Assembly: GCF_047528295.1 (NCBI RefSeq)
Contig: NZ_CP180001.1
Coordinates: 2,418,001 to 2,482,000 of the forward strand
Length of the DNA: 64,000 bases
From: Peptacetobacter sp900550335
GTDB lineage: Bacteria; Bacillota; Clostridia; Peptostreptococcales; Peptostreptococcaceae
Direction: 5' to 3'
The translations under genes were made by a program, and so were the position numbers. Below are positions 25,597-34,248 of the stretch, in pieces (the stretch's first letter is position 1; each line of letters starts with the position of its first letter). The notes beneath the pieces are model-generated. The model was not told the DNA's origin and ran no database searches. It saw only the letters and a program-made list of their open reading frames with translations.

Positions 25597-25901
25597 ATTT
25601 AAATTCCTCCTTTAGTTTATTAAATCTAATATAATACACCCCTAATTAACATCAATAATCAAATACGAACGCTTGTTAATATTCTTTCATAAATAAATAT
25701 GATAATGTTTTTTATATCTATATATTAAAGCATAAATAAGACAAAAATGCTATATAAATTATATTTAATAGTTAATTTTTTAATTGATACACATTTGCAC
25801 AGATTTATATTATCTATTATATCAAATATGTATTGAAATTTGTACCGTAATATATTAAACTACAATTAAAATAAGACTAACAAATTATTAGGAGGAAAAC
25901 C
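25597..25901. promoter_or_regulatory. Divergent promoter region of the LacI-type gene and acpP
   Basis: For acpP (plus strand) TTGAAA (25833-25838), 17 bases and TAAACT (25856-25861) is a moderate promoter, with an AGGAGG ribosome site at 25890-25895. For the LacI-type gene, TTGATG, 16 bases and TATATT is the best minus-strand candidate, near 25629-25656. No gene is seen in the region. Confidence 0.4.
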
Positions 25902-26129
25902 ATGTTTGAAAGAATAAAAGAAATAATAGCAGAACAGTTAGGACTTGATGATTTAGAAGACATAACAATGGACTCATCTCTTATAGACGATCTTGAAGCA
26001 GATTCATTAGATGCAGTTGAAATAATAATGGCTCTTGAAGATGAATACGACATAGAAATACCTGATGAAGAAGCAGAAAACTTCAAATCAATAGGAGATA
26101 TATGCAGATACATAGAAGATAATCAGTAA
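25902..26129 (+). CDS. acpP: Acyl carrier protein
   Basis: This 75-residue acidic protein carries growing acyl chains on a 4'-phosphopantetheine arm in fatty acid synthesis. The serine that is modified lies in the conserved motif DSLDAVEIIMALED (residues 35-48), and the four-helix pattern and length are standard. AGGAGG lies six bases before the ATG. No other fatty acid gene is adjacent. The last 14 codons and stop are tandemly duplicated immediately downstream. Confidence 0.95.
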   Translation: MFERIKEIIAEQLGLDDLEDITMDSSLIDDLEADSLDAVEIIMALEDEYDIEIPDEEAENFKSIGDICRYIEDNQ

Positions 26130-26182
26130 TCAAATCAATAGGAGATATATGCAGATACATAGAAGATAATCAGTAATCAAAT
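26083..26182 (+). repeat. 47-bp tandem duplication of the acpP 3' end
   Basis: Bases 26083-26129 are repeated exactly at 26130-26176, followed by six bases of a third copy. The first copy is the end of acpP including its stop; the second is untranslated. Each copy contains AGGAGATATATG, a ribosome-site-like sequence before an ATG that opens only a six-codon frame. The identity of the copies implies a recent slippage or unequal exchange. Confidence 0.95.
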
Positions 26183-26218
26183 AAAAAAAGAGATGCAAAT
26201 TTTTTGCATCTCTTTTTT
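26183..26218 (+). terminator. Bidirectional terminator between acpP and ndpA
   Basis: AGAGATGCAAA and TTTGCATCTCT form an 11-bp stem around a short T-rich loop, flanked by A7 on the left and T6 on the right. It ends both acpP and the convergent ndpA operon. Confidence 0.93.
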
Positions 26219-26220
26219 AT

Positions 26221-27225
26221 TTATTTTTCTTCAAAGAAATTAACATTTTTTATAACTATATCTACTGTTCCGTCTTCATTTTTTCTTATACTGTATTTCA
26301 TTGGATCTTCAAAATCAGTAAGATTACCCTTTATTTCAAATCCATTGTCAGTTTTTATATTTCTCTTTTTAAGTTTTTTCTCAACCCATTTTTTATCTAC
26401 AGAGAAAGATTCATCTATTCCTTTTTCTTCCATTAATTCCTTGAATCCTTCTTTTAAATCCTCATCCTTTATAGCTCTCTCAGCAAATTCAGCCACGTCC
26501 ACCTGCTGCTGTTCTTTTAGGGTATAATTTAAAATACTTCTAGCATCCTCAGCCTGTTTTATATCATTTGCAAGTGCATTTGTTATCCAGTTATCTGCAG
26601 ATATTTTAAATACTTTTGTCTTGTGTTTATCGTCGTCTATTTTTTCTCCATTTATAAACTCTCCTATAAACTTAGACGGTATTCCGCTCTTTTCTGAATC
26701 CTTATCTAAAGCTCTGAACTGATACTCATCATTCATACTATTAACTCCGATAAGTGCTGCCTGCTTTATTCTCTGAGTTTCCTGTATTCCAACCTCATTA
26801 GATACTATCTGTATATTGAATTTTTCATCCACAAACTCTATTGAATGAGTATAAAGTTTTTTATAGTCTATTTTTATTATAGCTACGTTTTTTTCTTCCT
26901 TTACTGTATAAAGGCATACAGCTAAATCACAAGATTCTAAATCACTATTTACCTTCATCACATCAAATAAATATGCAGCTATTTCCTTTGAATTTTCTAC
27001 AAATGTACTCTCATCGTATATAATCTGTTCACAACATTTTCTGATTGTATTTTCAGTATAGTTTTTAAAAACAGCTTTTCTTAAATCATCGTCTCTTGTT
27101 ACTCTTTTTATCATTTTCTGGAAAAATCCTTCTACTTCCTGATTGACCTTTCCCTCAAAATCATTAAGAATCGGTACATCACTGTTTTTATCTAGCACAT
27201 GTACAATAAATTTATGTATAATCAA
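26221..27225 (-). CDS. Nucleoid-associated protein, NdpA/YejK family
   Basis: The 334-residue protein matches the 37-kDa nucleoid-associated (NdpA/YejK) family: an N-terminal helical half (IIHKFIVHVLD, residues 1-130) and a beta-rich half containing DYKKLYTHSIEF. In proteobacteria the relative binds DNA non-specifically; the Firmicute role is untested. The start is TTG, eight bases after GGAGG. It is the last gene of a six-gene minus-strand run, four bases after the pseudouridine synthase. Confidence 0.85.
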   Translation of the reverse strand: MIIHKFIVHVLDKNSDVPILNDFEGKVNQEVEGFFQKMIKRVTRDDDLRKAVFKNYTENTIRKCCEQIIYDESTFVENSKEIAAYLFDVMKVNSDLESCDLAVCLYTVKEEKNVAIIKIDYKKLYTHSIEFVDEKFNIQIVSNEVGIQETQRIKQAALIGVNSMNDEYQFRALDKDSEKSGIPSKFIGEFINGEKIDDDKHKTKVFKISADNWITNALANDIKQAEDARSILNYTLKEQQQVDVAEFAERAIKDEDLKEGFKELMEEKGIDESFSVDKKWVEKKLKKRNIKTDNGFEIKGNLTDFEDPMKYSIRKNEDGTVDIVIKNVNFFEEK

Positions 27226-27229
27226 TGTA

Positions 27230-28141
27230 TTATTCCTCCATCTTTAGTTTTTTTATAAGTTCTTTCATATCTTCTGGAATCTCAGCCTCAAACTCTAAAT
27301 CTTCTCTAGTTCTAGGTTGTTTAAATTTCAAACTATATGCATGAAGTGCCTGTCTTTTTATAAGGCTTTCATCAACATATCCGTATAACTCATCTCCAAT
27401 AATACCATAGCCTAAATGAGCTAGGTGTACCCTTATCTGATGAGTTCTTCCTGTTTCAAGCTTCAACTCTACAACAGTTGCATCATTTAATCTTTCAACT
27501 ACTTTGTAATGAGTAATTGACCTTTGTCCTCTTTCATCAACAACTCTTTTTATAGAGTCGTCTGTAGGTCTATATATAGGTGCATCTATTGTACCCTCAT
27601 ATTCTTTCATAACTCCCTTTACAACTGCTATGTACTTTTTCTCAACTAAATTTTCACTCATATCTGTAGATAGTACATGGTGAGCGTAGGCATTTTTAGC
27701 TACTATAACTAAACCTGATGTATTCATATCAAGTCTATTTACAAATCTAACTTTTACCTTCTCGCCCTTTTTAATTATAAAATCTGTAACACCATTCGCA
27801 ACTGTTCCATCAAAGTGGCTCTTTGTAGGGTGTACAACCATATATGGTGGTTTATCCACCATTATAATATCAAAATCATTGTATAATATTTTCATATCAA
27901 GATTTTGTGGCTCGAAGTTTGCCATATCTTCATTTATCTCAACTTCTATTAAATCACCTTTTTTAACTTCTAATGTCGGCTTTCTATACTCTCCATTTAC
28001 GTTTACTGTTCTTTCTCTCTTCATTTTTGAAATAGATCTAACAGAGAATCCTAGCTTATCTAGTAAAATTTCCTTTAATACGCCATCTTCTTCTGCTGTG
28101 TAAGACATTAGATTGTACTTTTGTAGTTCTTTCTTAAACAA
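27230..28141 (-). CDS. RluA-family pseudouridine synthase
   Basis: The 303-residue enzyme converts uridine to pseudouridine in RNA, most likely rRNA (RluD-type). An N-terminal S4 RNA-binding domain (residues 18-75) precedes the catalytic domain. The active-site motif is VNRLDMNTSGLVIVAKN, with the catalytic aspartate in RLD, and GRTHQIRVHLAHLG is the second signature. The start is TTG after AGGATAGGT; an internal ATG twelve codons later lacks a ribosome site. It lies 39 bases after the YbaK-type gene. Confidence 0.93.
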   Translation of the reverse strand: MFKKELQKYNLMSYTAEEDGVLKEILLDKLGFSVRSISKMKRERTVNVNGEYRKPTLEVKKGDLIEVEINEDMANFEPQNLDMKILYNDFDIIMVDKPPYMVVHPTKSHFDGTVANGVTDFIIKKGEKVKVRFVNRLDMNTSGLVIVAKNAYAHHVLSTDMSENLVEKKYIAVVKGVMKEYEGTIDAPIYRPTDDSIKRVVDERGQRSITHYKVVERLNDATVVELKLETGRTHQIRVHLAHLGYGIIGDELYGYVDESLIKRQALHAYSLKFKQPRTREDLEFEAEIPEDMKELIKKLKMEE

Positions 28142-28180
28142 ATTTATACCTATCCTTTCTAATTTTACAACTTTGTATAA

Positions 28181-28672
28181 TTAATTTTCTTCATTCCAAC
28201 TTTTGCATATATCAATCCATTTTACAAAGTTTGAAGAATATTTTTCTAGTTCGTCATTGGTCAACTCTATAGCAGAATTTCCACTTCCTGCTGCTGGAAA
28301 TACAGTATCAAATCTTTTTAAAGATTCATCAAGGTATACTTTTACATTTTCATTCTCTAGTGCAAATGGACAAACTCCACCTACCATGTGTCCTGTAAAT
28401 TCAACAGCCTCATCTGCTGAAAGCATTCTAGCTTTACAAGAAAATTCATGTCTAAATTTTTTATTATCTATTTTTGTGTCCCCAGCTGCAACAACTATTA
28501 TAGCTTCTCCCTCTTCTTTTCCTCTAAAAGATAGAGTTTTAGCAACTCTTGCTGGTATTATCCCAACTGTTTCTGCTGCTAATTCTACTGTTGCACTAGA
28601 CTCATCAAATTCCATAACATCATTTTCTCTTCCAAACTGCTCCATATATTTTCTTACTTTTTCGATTGACAT
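28181..28672 (-). CDS. YbaK/EbsC-type aminoacyl-tRNA deacylase
   Basis: This 163-residue protein belongs to the YbaK/ProX superfamily, which hydrolyses mischarged aminoacyl-tRNA such as Cys-tRNA(Pro). The fold features AKTLSFRGKEEGEAIIVVAAG, the conserved lysine in DTKIDNKKFRHEF and GHMVGGVCPFALEN are present. The frame stays open upstream to 28729, but GAGGAGTG immediately precedes the ATG at 28672 (MSIEKVRKY), which also removes an overlap with the next gene. Its substrate cannot be told from sequence. Confidence 0.88.
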   Translation of the reverse strand: MSIEKVRKYMEQFGRENDVMEFDESSATVELAAETVGIIPARVAKTLSFRGKEEGEAIIVVAAGDTKIDNKKFRHEFSCKARMLSADEAVEFTGHMVGGVCPFALENENVKVYLDESLKRFDTVFPAAGSGNSAIELTNDELEKYSSNFVKWIDICKSWNEEN

Positions 28673-28715
28673 AACTAAACACTCCTCATAAATTAATTTA
28701 TTATACAATTTTAAT

Positions 28716-29255
28716 TTAACTAACTGCACCTACACTCCAAACACCTTTGTTTTGCTCAACTGGTATTTTTAAAAATGTGAAAACAGGCACTTCCTCGGCA
28801 AAATTACCTTCATATTCCATTTTTGTAGAATCCAGTGCAAAATATTTTTTATCTAGTATTAATCCTTTTGGAACAATAAATTCAACATATCCGTCTGAAT
28901 TTGGCTCTATTCCATTGAACATTATGTCTGCATTTAGCTTATTTCCAATATCCATACCTAAATAAAGTCTTGAACTATTCTTATATTCTCCATTTTCTTC
29001 TGGAATATTGTTTTCAAATTTTATCTTTGCTTTAGTTAAAAGGTATGTAAATTTACTGTTATTATAGACTTTAAACCTTATTTTTGTTCCCTCTTCTACA
29101 GTTTTTCTAGACTCAAACTCTACAATTACTTCATTTACATTTCTAGATTCATAGTCTTTTTTATCTATCATATCTCCATACGTAAACCTTACTAAAAATC
29201 CCGATATTAAACAGCACATCATTATAATAGATGATACTTTTATAAATTTATTCAT
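28716..29255 (-). CDS. Exported or membrane-anchored protein of an ABC cassette
   Basis: I do not recognise this family. The 179-residue protein has one N-terminal hydrophobic segment (residues 7-27), a signal peptide or anchor, and then a beta-rich domain outside the membrane with no cysteine after residue 15. FKVYNNSKFTYLLTKAKIKF and DGYVEFIVPKGLILDKKYF suggest an immunoglobulin-like sandwich. It follows the ABC permease by 30 bases and is probably an accessory subunit of that exporter or an independent surface protein. Confidence 0.6.
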   Translation of the reverse strand: MNKFIKVSSIIMMCCLISGFLVRFTYGDMIDKKDYESRNVNEVIVEFESRKTVEEGTKIRFKVYNNSKFTYLLTKAKIKFENNIPEENGEYKNSSRLYLGMDIGNKLNADIMFNGIEPNSDGYVEFIVPKGLILDKKYFALDSTKMEYEGNFAEEVPVFTFLKIPVEQNKGVWSVGAVS

Positions 29256-29285
29256 ATTATCAACCTACTTCAACCTTTATACTTT

Positions 29286-30002
29286 TTATTTAAGATATTT
29301 ATTTTTCTTCATAACTTTTATAGATATTAACATAGACAGTATAAATATAAGTATACATGCTATACCTATAGATATCATATTTATATTTTCTACATTTACA
29401 CCTGATACAATTCCTCTAAAAATTTGGTTAAATGCGTGTATTGTCTCATATCTAGATGTGTTTATACTAACCAAAGCTCCTGGATTATTTAATCTATAAA
29501 CTTTTTCTGATAATGCATTTAAAAAAGAGCCAAATATTGTAAATATTGCTATTGCTAAAACACTTACAACTATCTTTGTTTTTTCATATCCATATCTAAA
29601 GAATATAGGCATAGCTATAGATAATATCATTAAGTTTATATCCATAGCAAATATAAAATCATTAAAAACAGTTCTTCTAAACATGCATATAGACAATAAA
29701 TCGTGTAAAAATAGAGTTAAAATAGTTACCGCTATTGATGTAAAAGCACCTATAATATATCTAGCATAAACAGCATCCTCTAAATCTATAGGAATACTCC
29801 TTATAAATCTAAATGAGTTATTTTCATAATCAGAAGAAAATACGCCAATTATAATAAGATATGTTAAAATTACAGGTGTCGCATAATATGATATATCATT
29901 GCAGAACAGATACATTAAGATAAATATTAATACATACTTTATTATATTAAATCTTTCTGATTTTATGCAAACAATAAAATCCTTCTTAATTAGATTAAAC
30001 AT
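29286..30002 (-). CDS. ABC-2-type permease
   Basis: The 238-residue protein has about six hydrophobic helices with no domain other than the membrane part, consistent with an ABC-2 exporter permease. Its ATG at 30002 overlaps the end of the ATPase gene by 8 bases (ATGTTTAA), and GGTGG lies upstream. A GTG at 30014 would give four more residues but lacks proper spacing. Paired with the ATPase gene, it forms an exporter of unknown substrate; related cassettes handle antimicrobial peptides or lantibiotic immunity. Confidence 0.8.
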   Translation of the reverse strand: MFNLIKKDFIVCIKSERFNIIKYVLIFILMYLFCNDISYYATPVILTYLIIIGVFSSDYENNSFRFIRSIPIDLEDAVYARYIIGAFTSIAVTILTLFLHDLLSICMFRRTVFNDFIFAMDINLMILSIAMPIFFRYGYEKTKIVVSVLAIAIFTIFGSFLNALSEKVYRLNNPGALVSINTSRYETIHAFNQIFRGIVSGVNVENINMISIGIACILIFILSMLISIKVMKKNKYLK

Positions 30003-30864
30003 TAAGACCACCACCTTCTTGATAATAATGTATTAAATCCTCTATATCCGGATTTTTTATTTTGTGACAATCTGCACTTCTAAGAAGATTTCTTATATCA
30101 TCACTTTCTCCTATATTTACAAGTGCCTCACTGTATCTTTTGTAGTGATCTATTCCTATTATATTATCCTTCATCAATGATAATGTCTCAGAATCGGATC
30201 TAATTACTCTAAAATCTCTTATTATATCTCTTTTCTTTAAATCAAACAGAACCTTTCCTCTATCTAAATATACTATTTGGTCATAAATTTCCTCTAATTC
30301 AGAAACATTGTGTGTTGATATTATTACACTTCCATTTTCTTCTTTTATGTATTCCTTAAATATCCTTATCAATTCTTTTCTTACAGATTTTTCCAGTCCA
30401 TGTATAGGCTCATCTAGTATAAGAAGCTTTGCATGATGACTAAGTGCAGTACTTATCATTAATTTTTCACACTGACCTTTTGATAAATTTTTTATCTTTT
30501 CTTCTAAATCTAAATTAAACTCTTTAAAGTATTTATCAAATGTTTTTTCATCAAATCTTTTGTAAAACATAGATATTATCCTCTTGTAGTCTTTTAGTTT
30601 TAAATTGGGATAAAAATTAAGATTGTCAAAAACAAAACCTATATCATTCTTATATCCAACAGGGTCGTCTTCTATATTTTTACCATATAATTCTATTCTT
30701 CCTGAACTAGGCTTATAAAGTCCCATTATCAAGTTTATAATACTTGTTTTTCCTGAGCCATTATCTCCAATTATTCCCATTATTTTCCCTGCTTCTAGTC
30801 TTATATTTATATCATTCAGAGAAAAATTTTCAAACGCTTTTGAAATTCCTTCTATTTTTAGCAA
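29995..30864 (-). CDS. ABC transporter ATP-binding protein
   Basis: The 289-residue ATPase powers the adjacent permease. Walker A is GDNGSGKTSI (residue 36), the signature is LSKGQCEKL (a variant of LSGGQ), Walker B is LLILDEPIHGLE and the H-loop is ISTHNV. About 75 residues follow the nucleotide domain, as in YtrB/BcrA-type exporters. The start is TTG, preceded by GAGGTGA. It is the first gene of the six-gene minus-strand run and faces away from nadK. Confidence 0.9.
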   Translation of the reverse strand: MLKIEGISKAFENFSLNDINIRLEAGKIMGIIGDNGSGKTSIINLIMGLYKPSSGRIELYGKNIEDDPVGYKNDIGFVFDNLNFYPNLKLKDYKRIISMFYKRFDEKTFDKYFKEFNLDLEEKIKNLSKGQCEKLMISTALSHHAKLLILDEPIHGLEKSVRKELIRIFKEYIKEENGSVIISTHNVSELEEIYDQIVYLDRGKVLFDLKKRDIIRDFRVIRSDSETLSLMKDNIIGIDHYKRYSEALVNIGESDDIRNLLRSADCHKIKNPDIEDLIHYYQEGGGLNV

Positions 30865-30987
30865 ATAATCACCTCATATAATAAATAGTCGTCTTTTATA
30901 ATTTATAACTATTATTTAATTATATCACGTAATCAACATATAATGAAATCATATAAAACTTGAAATGTATATACTTGTTAAAAATTA

Positions 30988-30996
30988 TGCTATAAT
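30988..30996 (+). promoter_or_regulatory. Extended -10 promoter of nadK
   Basis: TGC followed by TATAAT (30991-30996) is an extended -10 element, 24 bases upstream of the nadK start. There is no good -35, as is usual with extended -10 promoters. Confidence 0.6.
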
Positions 30997-31019
30997 ACAT
31001 ATTATAAAGAGGTGAACTT

Positions 31020-31823
31020 ATGAAAAAAAGGCTAATAACTATTAATTCTAATGATCTACCAAAATCGGTAGAAGCTAAAAAATTACTTAAAGAAAAATTT
31101 AAAGAGGCTGGCTTTGATGTTTCAGAAGAATTTTCTGATGATACAGAGCTTATAGTCTGTGTTGGGGGAGATGGCTCTTTTTTAAAAACTGTTAGAGATT
31201 TCGACTACCCTGAAGTTCCTATTGTCGGTATCAATACTGGGCATCTAGGATTTTTCCCAGAAATAGTGCCCGATAAAATAGATGAGTTTATAGAAAGCTA
31301 TTTAAATGAAAATTACATGATTCAAGAAGTTCCGTTGCTGCGGGCAATGATTTGTACAAACAAAAGTTGTGTAAACTTCTTTGCTCTTAATGATGTAACT
31401 ATTAAAGGTGATAAATCTAGAACTGTTCATTTAAAACTACTTGTAAACGGTAAAAAAGTAGAAAACTTCAGTGGAGACGGTATGATTATATGTTCTCAGA
31501 CAGGATCTACTGCATATACATATTCAGCAGGTGGAAGTATTATAGACTGCAATATAGATGCTATACAGCTTACTCCTCTTTCACCTATAAATACAAATGC
31601 CTACAGAAGCTTTACATCTAGTATAATATTCTCAAAAGATACTGAGATAAGTATTATACCTGAGTATCGCTTTGAAGACTCAATACTTATAATAATAGAC
31701 GGTGTTGAGCTTAGATTTAAACAAATTACAGATATAAATATCTGTACATCAGATGTTAAGCTAAAACTATTGAGACTTTCTGATTATGAATTTTGGGATA
31801 GAGTTTCAACAAAATTCTTATAA
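31020..31823 (+). CDS. nadK: NAD kinase
   Basis: NAD kinase phosphorylates NAD to NADP in the cytoplasm. The 267-residue protein carries the catalytic GGDG motif in VCVGGDGSFLKT (residue 45), the NTGHLGFFPE motif, and FSGDGMIICSQTGSTAYTYS, which forms the nucleotide site. The length is on the short side of the Gram-positive family. AGAGGTGA precedes the ATG. It is followed 46 bases later by the phosphodiesterase gene on the same strand. Confidence 0.95.
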   Translation: MKKRLITINSNDLPKSVEAKKLLKEKFKEAGFDVSEEFSDDTELIVCVGGDGSFLKTVRDFDYPEVPIVGINTGHLGFFPEIVPDKIDEFIESYLNENYMIQEVPLLRAMICTNKSCVNFFALNDVTIKGDKSRTVHLKLLVNGKKVENFSGDGMIICSQTGSTAYTYSAGGSIIDCNIDAIQLTPLSPINTNAYRSFTSSIIFSKDTEISIIPEYRFEDSILIIIDGVELRFKQITDINICTSDVKLKLLRLSDYEFWDRVSTKFL

Positions 31824-31869
31824 AATCTCAATTACATAGCAAAATATTATTTTAATGGAGGAAATTCAA

Positions 31870-32439
31870 ATGAAAATAGGAATACTTAGCGACACTCATG
31901 GTAGTTCGCTTTATTTTGATAAGGCAATGGAGGCACTAGGAGAATGTGATTTATATCTTCATGCGGGAGATATACTTTATCATGGACCTAGAAATGATTT
32001 ACCAGAAGGATATAATCCTAAAGCACTTACAGAATCATTAAACAATGTGGATTCTATAATATTTGCAAAAGGCAACTGTGAAGCAGATGTAGACCAGATG
32101 GTTCTAAATCATCCAATTCAGGGACCTTATGCACTAGTTCAGTTAGATGAATTTAGATTTGTTGTTAATCATGGATATGTTGGCTCAAAAGAAGAAATAA
32201 TAGCAAATGCTAAAAATATGGGTGCAGACTTTTTAATATTAGGTCATACTCATGTTAAAGAGCTTTCTTTTGACGAAAATCTTATAATAATAAATCCAGG
32301 AAGTACTTCTATTCCTAAGGATGGTAGTAGATCTGTTGCAATAGTTGAAATAACTCCTGATGAAGATAACGACCATGAATTAAACATAGATATAAACTTC
32401 CACAACTTAGATACTGGGGAAATAATAGAAGAATTATAA
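31870..32439 (+). CDS. Metallophosphoesterase, MJ0936/YfcE family
   Basis: The 189-residue enzyme is a small two-metal phosphodiesterase. The metal ligands are in GILSDTHGS, LHAGDI, AKGNCE, VNHGYV and ILGHTHV, all in the order expected for calcineurin-like phosphatases. The ATG at 31855 is followed by GGAGGAA, the ribosome site, so the start is set at 31870 (MKIGILSD). The natural substrate is unknown. It probably shares a transcript with nadK. Confidence 0.92.
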   Translation: MKIGILSDTHGSSLYFDKAMEALGECDLYLHAGDILYHGPRNDLPEGYNPKALTESLNNVDSIIFAKGNCEADVDQMVLNHPIQGPYALVQLDEFRFVVNHGYVGSKEEIIANAKNMGADFLILGHTHVKELSFDENLIIINPGSTSIPKDGSRSVAIVEITPDEDNDHELNIDINFHNLDTGEIIEEL

Positions 32440-32445
32440 TTTTTT

Positions 32446-32482
32446 AATTTAAAAGGGTTGCTACAAAACTTGTAGCAACCCT
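32446..32482 (-). terminator. Convergent terminator hairpin
   Basis: AGGGTTGCTACAA (32454-32466) pairs perfectly with TTGTAGCAACCCT (32470-32482), 13 bp with a 3-base loop. The minus strand continues TTTTAAATTAAAAAATT, so it mainly ends the CNNM gene; the plus strand has a poor T-run. Confidence 0.8.
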
Positions 32483-32489
32483 AAATAAT

Positions 32490-33740
32490 TTACGTATACA
32501 TATGTATCTTAACTATTCTATTTTTCTCTACTTTTTCTATACAGAATTTAATATTTCCAATCTCAATTACTTCTTTTTCTTCAGGAAGTCTATCAAGATA
32601 ACCTATCAAATATCCACCTATAGAATCAAATTCCTCTGTTTCTATTGCAGTACCGATAAGTTCATTAACTTCTGATATTCTAGTACTTCCGTCTACTATA
32701 TACTCATCCTCTTTGATAACTACTATATCGTCCTCGTCTTCATCGTATTCGTCTTCTATATCCCCTACGATTACTTCAACTAAGTCCTCAACAGTTAAAA
32801 GTCCAGAAGTTCCACCATACTCATCAAGGACTATAGCTATCTGAGTCTTAGCTTTCTTCATATCTTCAAGAAGCTGAGTTATCTTTTTAAATTCGTAAGT
32901 GAAGAACGGATCTCTCATATAATTTTTTACAGAGAAGTATTCTTTTTCTTCATCGCTTAGGAATATCATATCTTTTATGTTTATTATACCGATTATATCA
33001 TCGACAGAATCTTCATATACAGGAAGTCTACTTAATTTTTCTTCTCTGAATACTTCGATTATTTCTTCATAAGAATCATCGACTTCAACAGTTACCATAT
33101 CCATTCTCTGGACCATAGCATCTTTAGCCTGCATATCACCGAATTCGAATACGTTGTTTATTATTTCTCTTTCTTCAACCTCAAGAACACCTTCTTCATG
33201 GCTTACATTTACCATAGTTTTTAGTTCTTCTTCAGTTATAAACGCATTCTTTTCGTCTGTTTTTACACCGATTATTCTAAACATAAATTTAGTAAATATA
33301 TTAAATACCCATACTATTGGTGATAGTATTGTTATTGTCATTTTTATTGGCTTTGAAACCAGTAGAGCAACCTTTTCTGAGTTGTTTGCTGCTATTGATT
33401 TAGGTGTTATTTCCCCAAATATAAGGATTATAATAGTCATAATCGCAGTAGCTGCTGCAACACCATTTGCTCCAAATTTAGCTGTTAATAATGCAGTTGA
33501 TATAGATGTAGCTGCTATATTAACAACGTTGTTTCCTACTAATATAGAATTTAATAATTTATTAGGACTTTCTATTAAAGATGCCACTAAATCAGCATTC
33601 TTTACCCCCTCGTCCTGCATATATCTCATTCTTATTTTACTTAATGACATTAGAGAAGTCTCTGATGCCGAGAAAAACGCCGATCCCATAATAAGGATGA
33701 CTAACCCGATAATCTGAATCCAACTTTCGAGCGATTCCAA
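32490..33740 (-). CDS. CNNM/CorC-family membrane protein (DUF21, CBS pair)
   Basis: The 416-residue protein has a four-helix DUF21 domain (residues 8-185, including FFSASETSLMSLSKIRMR), two CBS domains (about 205-335, with MVQRMDMVTVEVDDSYEEII and ILDEYGGTSGLLTVEDLVEV) and a C-terminal CorC/HlyC domain. Members are linked to magnesium or cobalt efflux; the older name is hemolysin-like. An acidic stretch (DIEDEYDEDEDDIVV) lies after the CBS pair. The start is TTG. It is monocistronic. Confidence 0.9.
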   Translation of the reverse strand: MESLESWIQIIGLVILIMGSAFFSASETSLMSLSKIRMRYMQDEGVKNADLVASLIESPNKLLNSILVGNNVVNIAATSISTALLTAKFGANGVAAATAIMTIIILIFGEITPKSIAANNSEKVALLVSKPIKMTITILSPIVWVFNIFTKFMFRIIGVKTDEKNAFITEEELKTMVNVSHEEGVLEVEEREIINNVFEFGDMQAKDAMVQRMDMVTVEVDDSYEEIIEVFREEKLSRLPVYEDSVDDIIGIINIKDMIFLSDEEKEYFSVKNYMRDPFFTYEFKKITQLLEDMKKAKTQIAIVLDEYGGTSGLLTVEDLVEVIVGDIEDEYDEDEDDIVVIKEDEYIVDGSTRISEVNELIGTAIETEEFDSIGGYLIGYLDRLPEEKEVIEIGNIKFCIEKVEKNRIVKIHMYT

Positions 33741-33880
33741 AATTTACCACACTCCTATTTAACTTTTCTATCATTTTTCTTTTAAATTGTATATTTATTT
33801 TCCATTATATCATAACTTAAGATACTTTTGTAAAATTATTAAACTATTTAAATGTTAACTTTCAGATATATTAACAAACA

Positions 33881-33940
33881 ACATATATACATTAAAATCG
33901 AATATAATTAAGTTTTTATAAAAAAGGAATATCGCGAAAT
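33881..33940 (+). repeat. Direct repeat, copy 1 of the palindrome arm
   Basis: These 60 bases (ACATATATAC onwards to ATCGCGAAAT) recur at 34059-34118 with only two single-base length differences. This copy has no matching inverted arm beside it, so it is a half-element. Confidence 0.92.
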
Positions 33941-34058
33941 ATTCACTAGAAATAAATTAATATTATTTGTAATTTATTTATTAAAACGATATATATTATA
34001 AAAAAGCAGAATCTGCTAATCACCATGCGCCAATCTGCAAGCAACTCGTAAGCATGCT
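33941..34058. other. Spacer between the two direct repeats
   Basis: No gene is visible. The segment contains GCAGAATCTGC (34006-34016), a small palindrome, and CATGCGCC with GCATGC further on. It could be the interior of a degraded copy of the same element. Confidence 0.4.
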
Positions 34059-34068
34059 ACATATATAC

Positions 34069-34248
34069 TTAAAATCGAATATAATTAAGTTTTTATAAAA
34101 AAAGGAATATCGCGAAATCTACAAGGACAATCTGCAAAGCTTTGTGAACACCTTTAAAAAGCAACGCTTTTTTAATAGTACACAAAGCTTGAAGCCTGGA
34201 GTGTAGATTCGCGTATTCCTTTTTGAACTTAACTATATTCGATTTTAA
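34069..34248. repeat. Long near-palindrome at the 3' end of sbcC
   Basis: The left arm (34069-34123) and right arm (34202-34248) are inverted copies: TTAAAATCGAATATA, TTAAGTT, AAAAAGGAATA, CGCGAA and TCTACA all occur in both, with one substitution, a 6-base difference and two single-base bulges. Inside, AAGCTTTGTG and CACAAAGCTT pair, and AAAAAGC/GCTTTTT forms the tip. The right arm contains the last codons and the stop of sbcC. It could be a miniature transposable element with long inverted ends, or a structured 3' element of the transcript. No transposase gene is present. Confidence 0.85.

Noticed and set aside
33881..34248. CRISPR array
   Set aside because: Only two direct copies of 60 bases with a single long spacer, and no cas genes.
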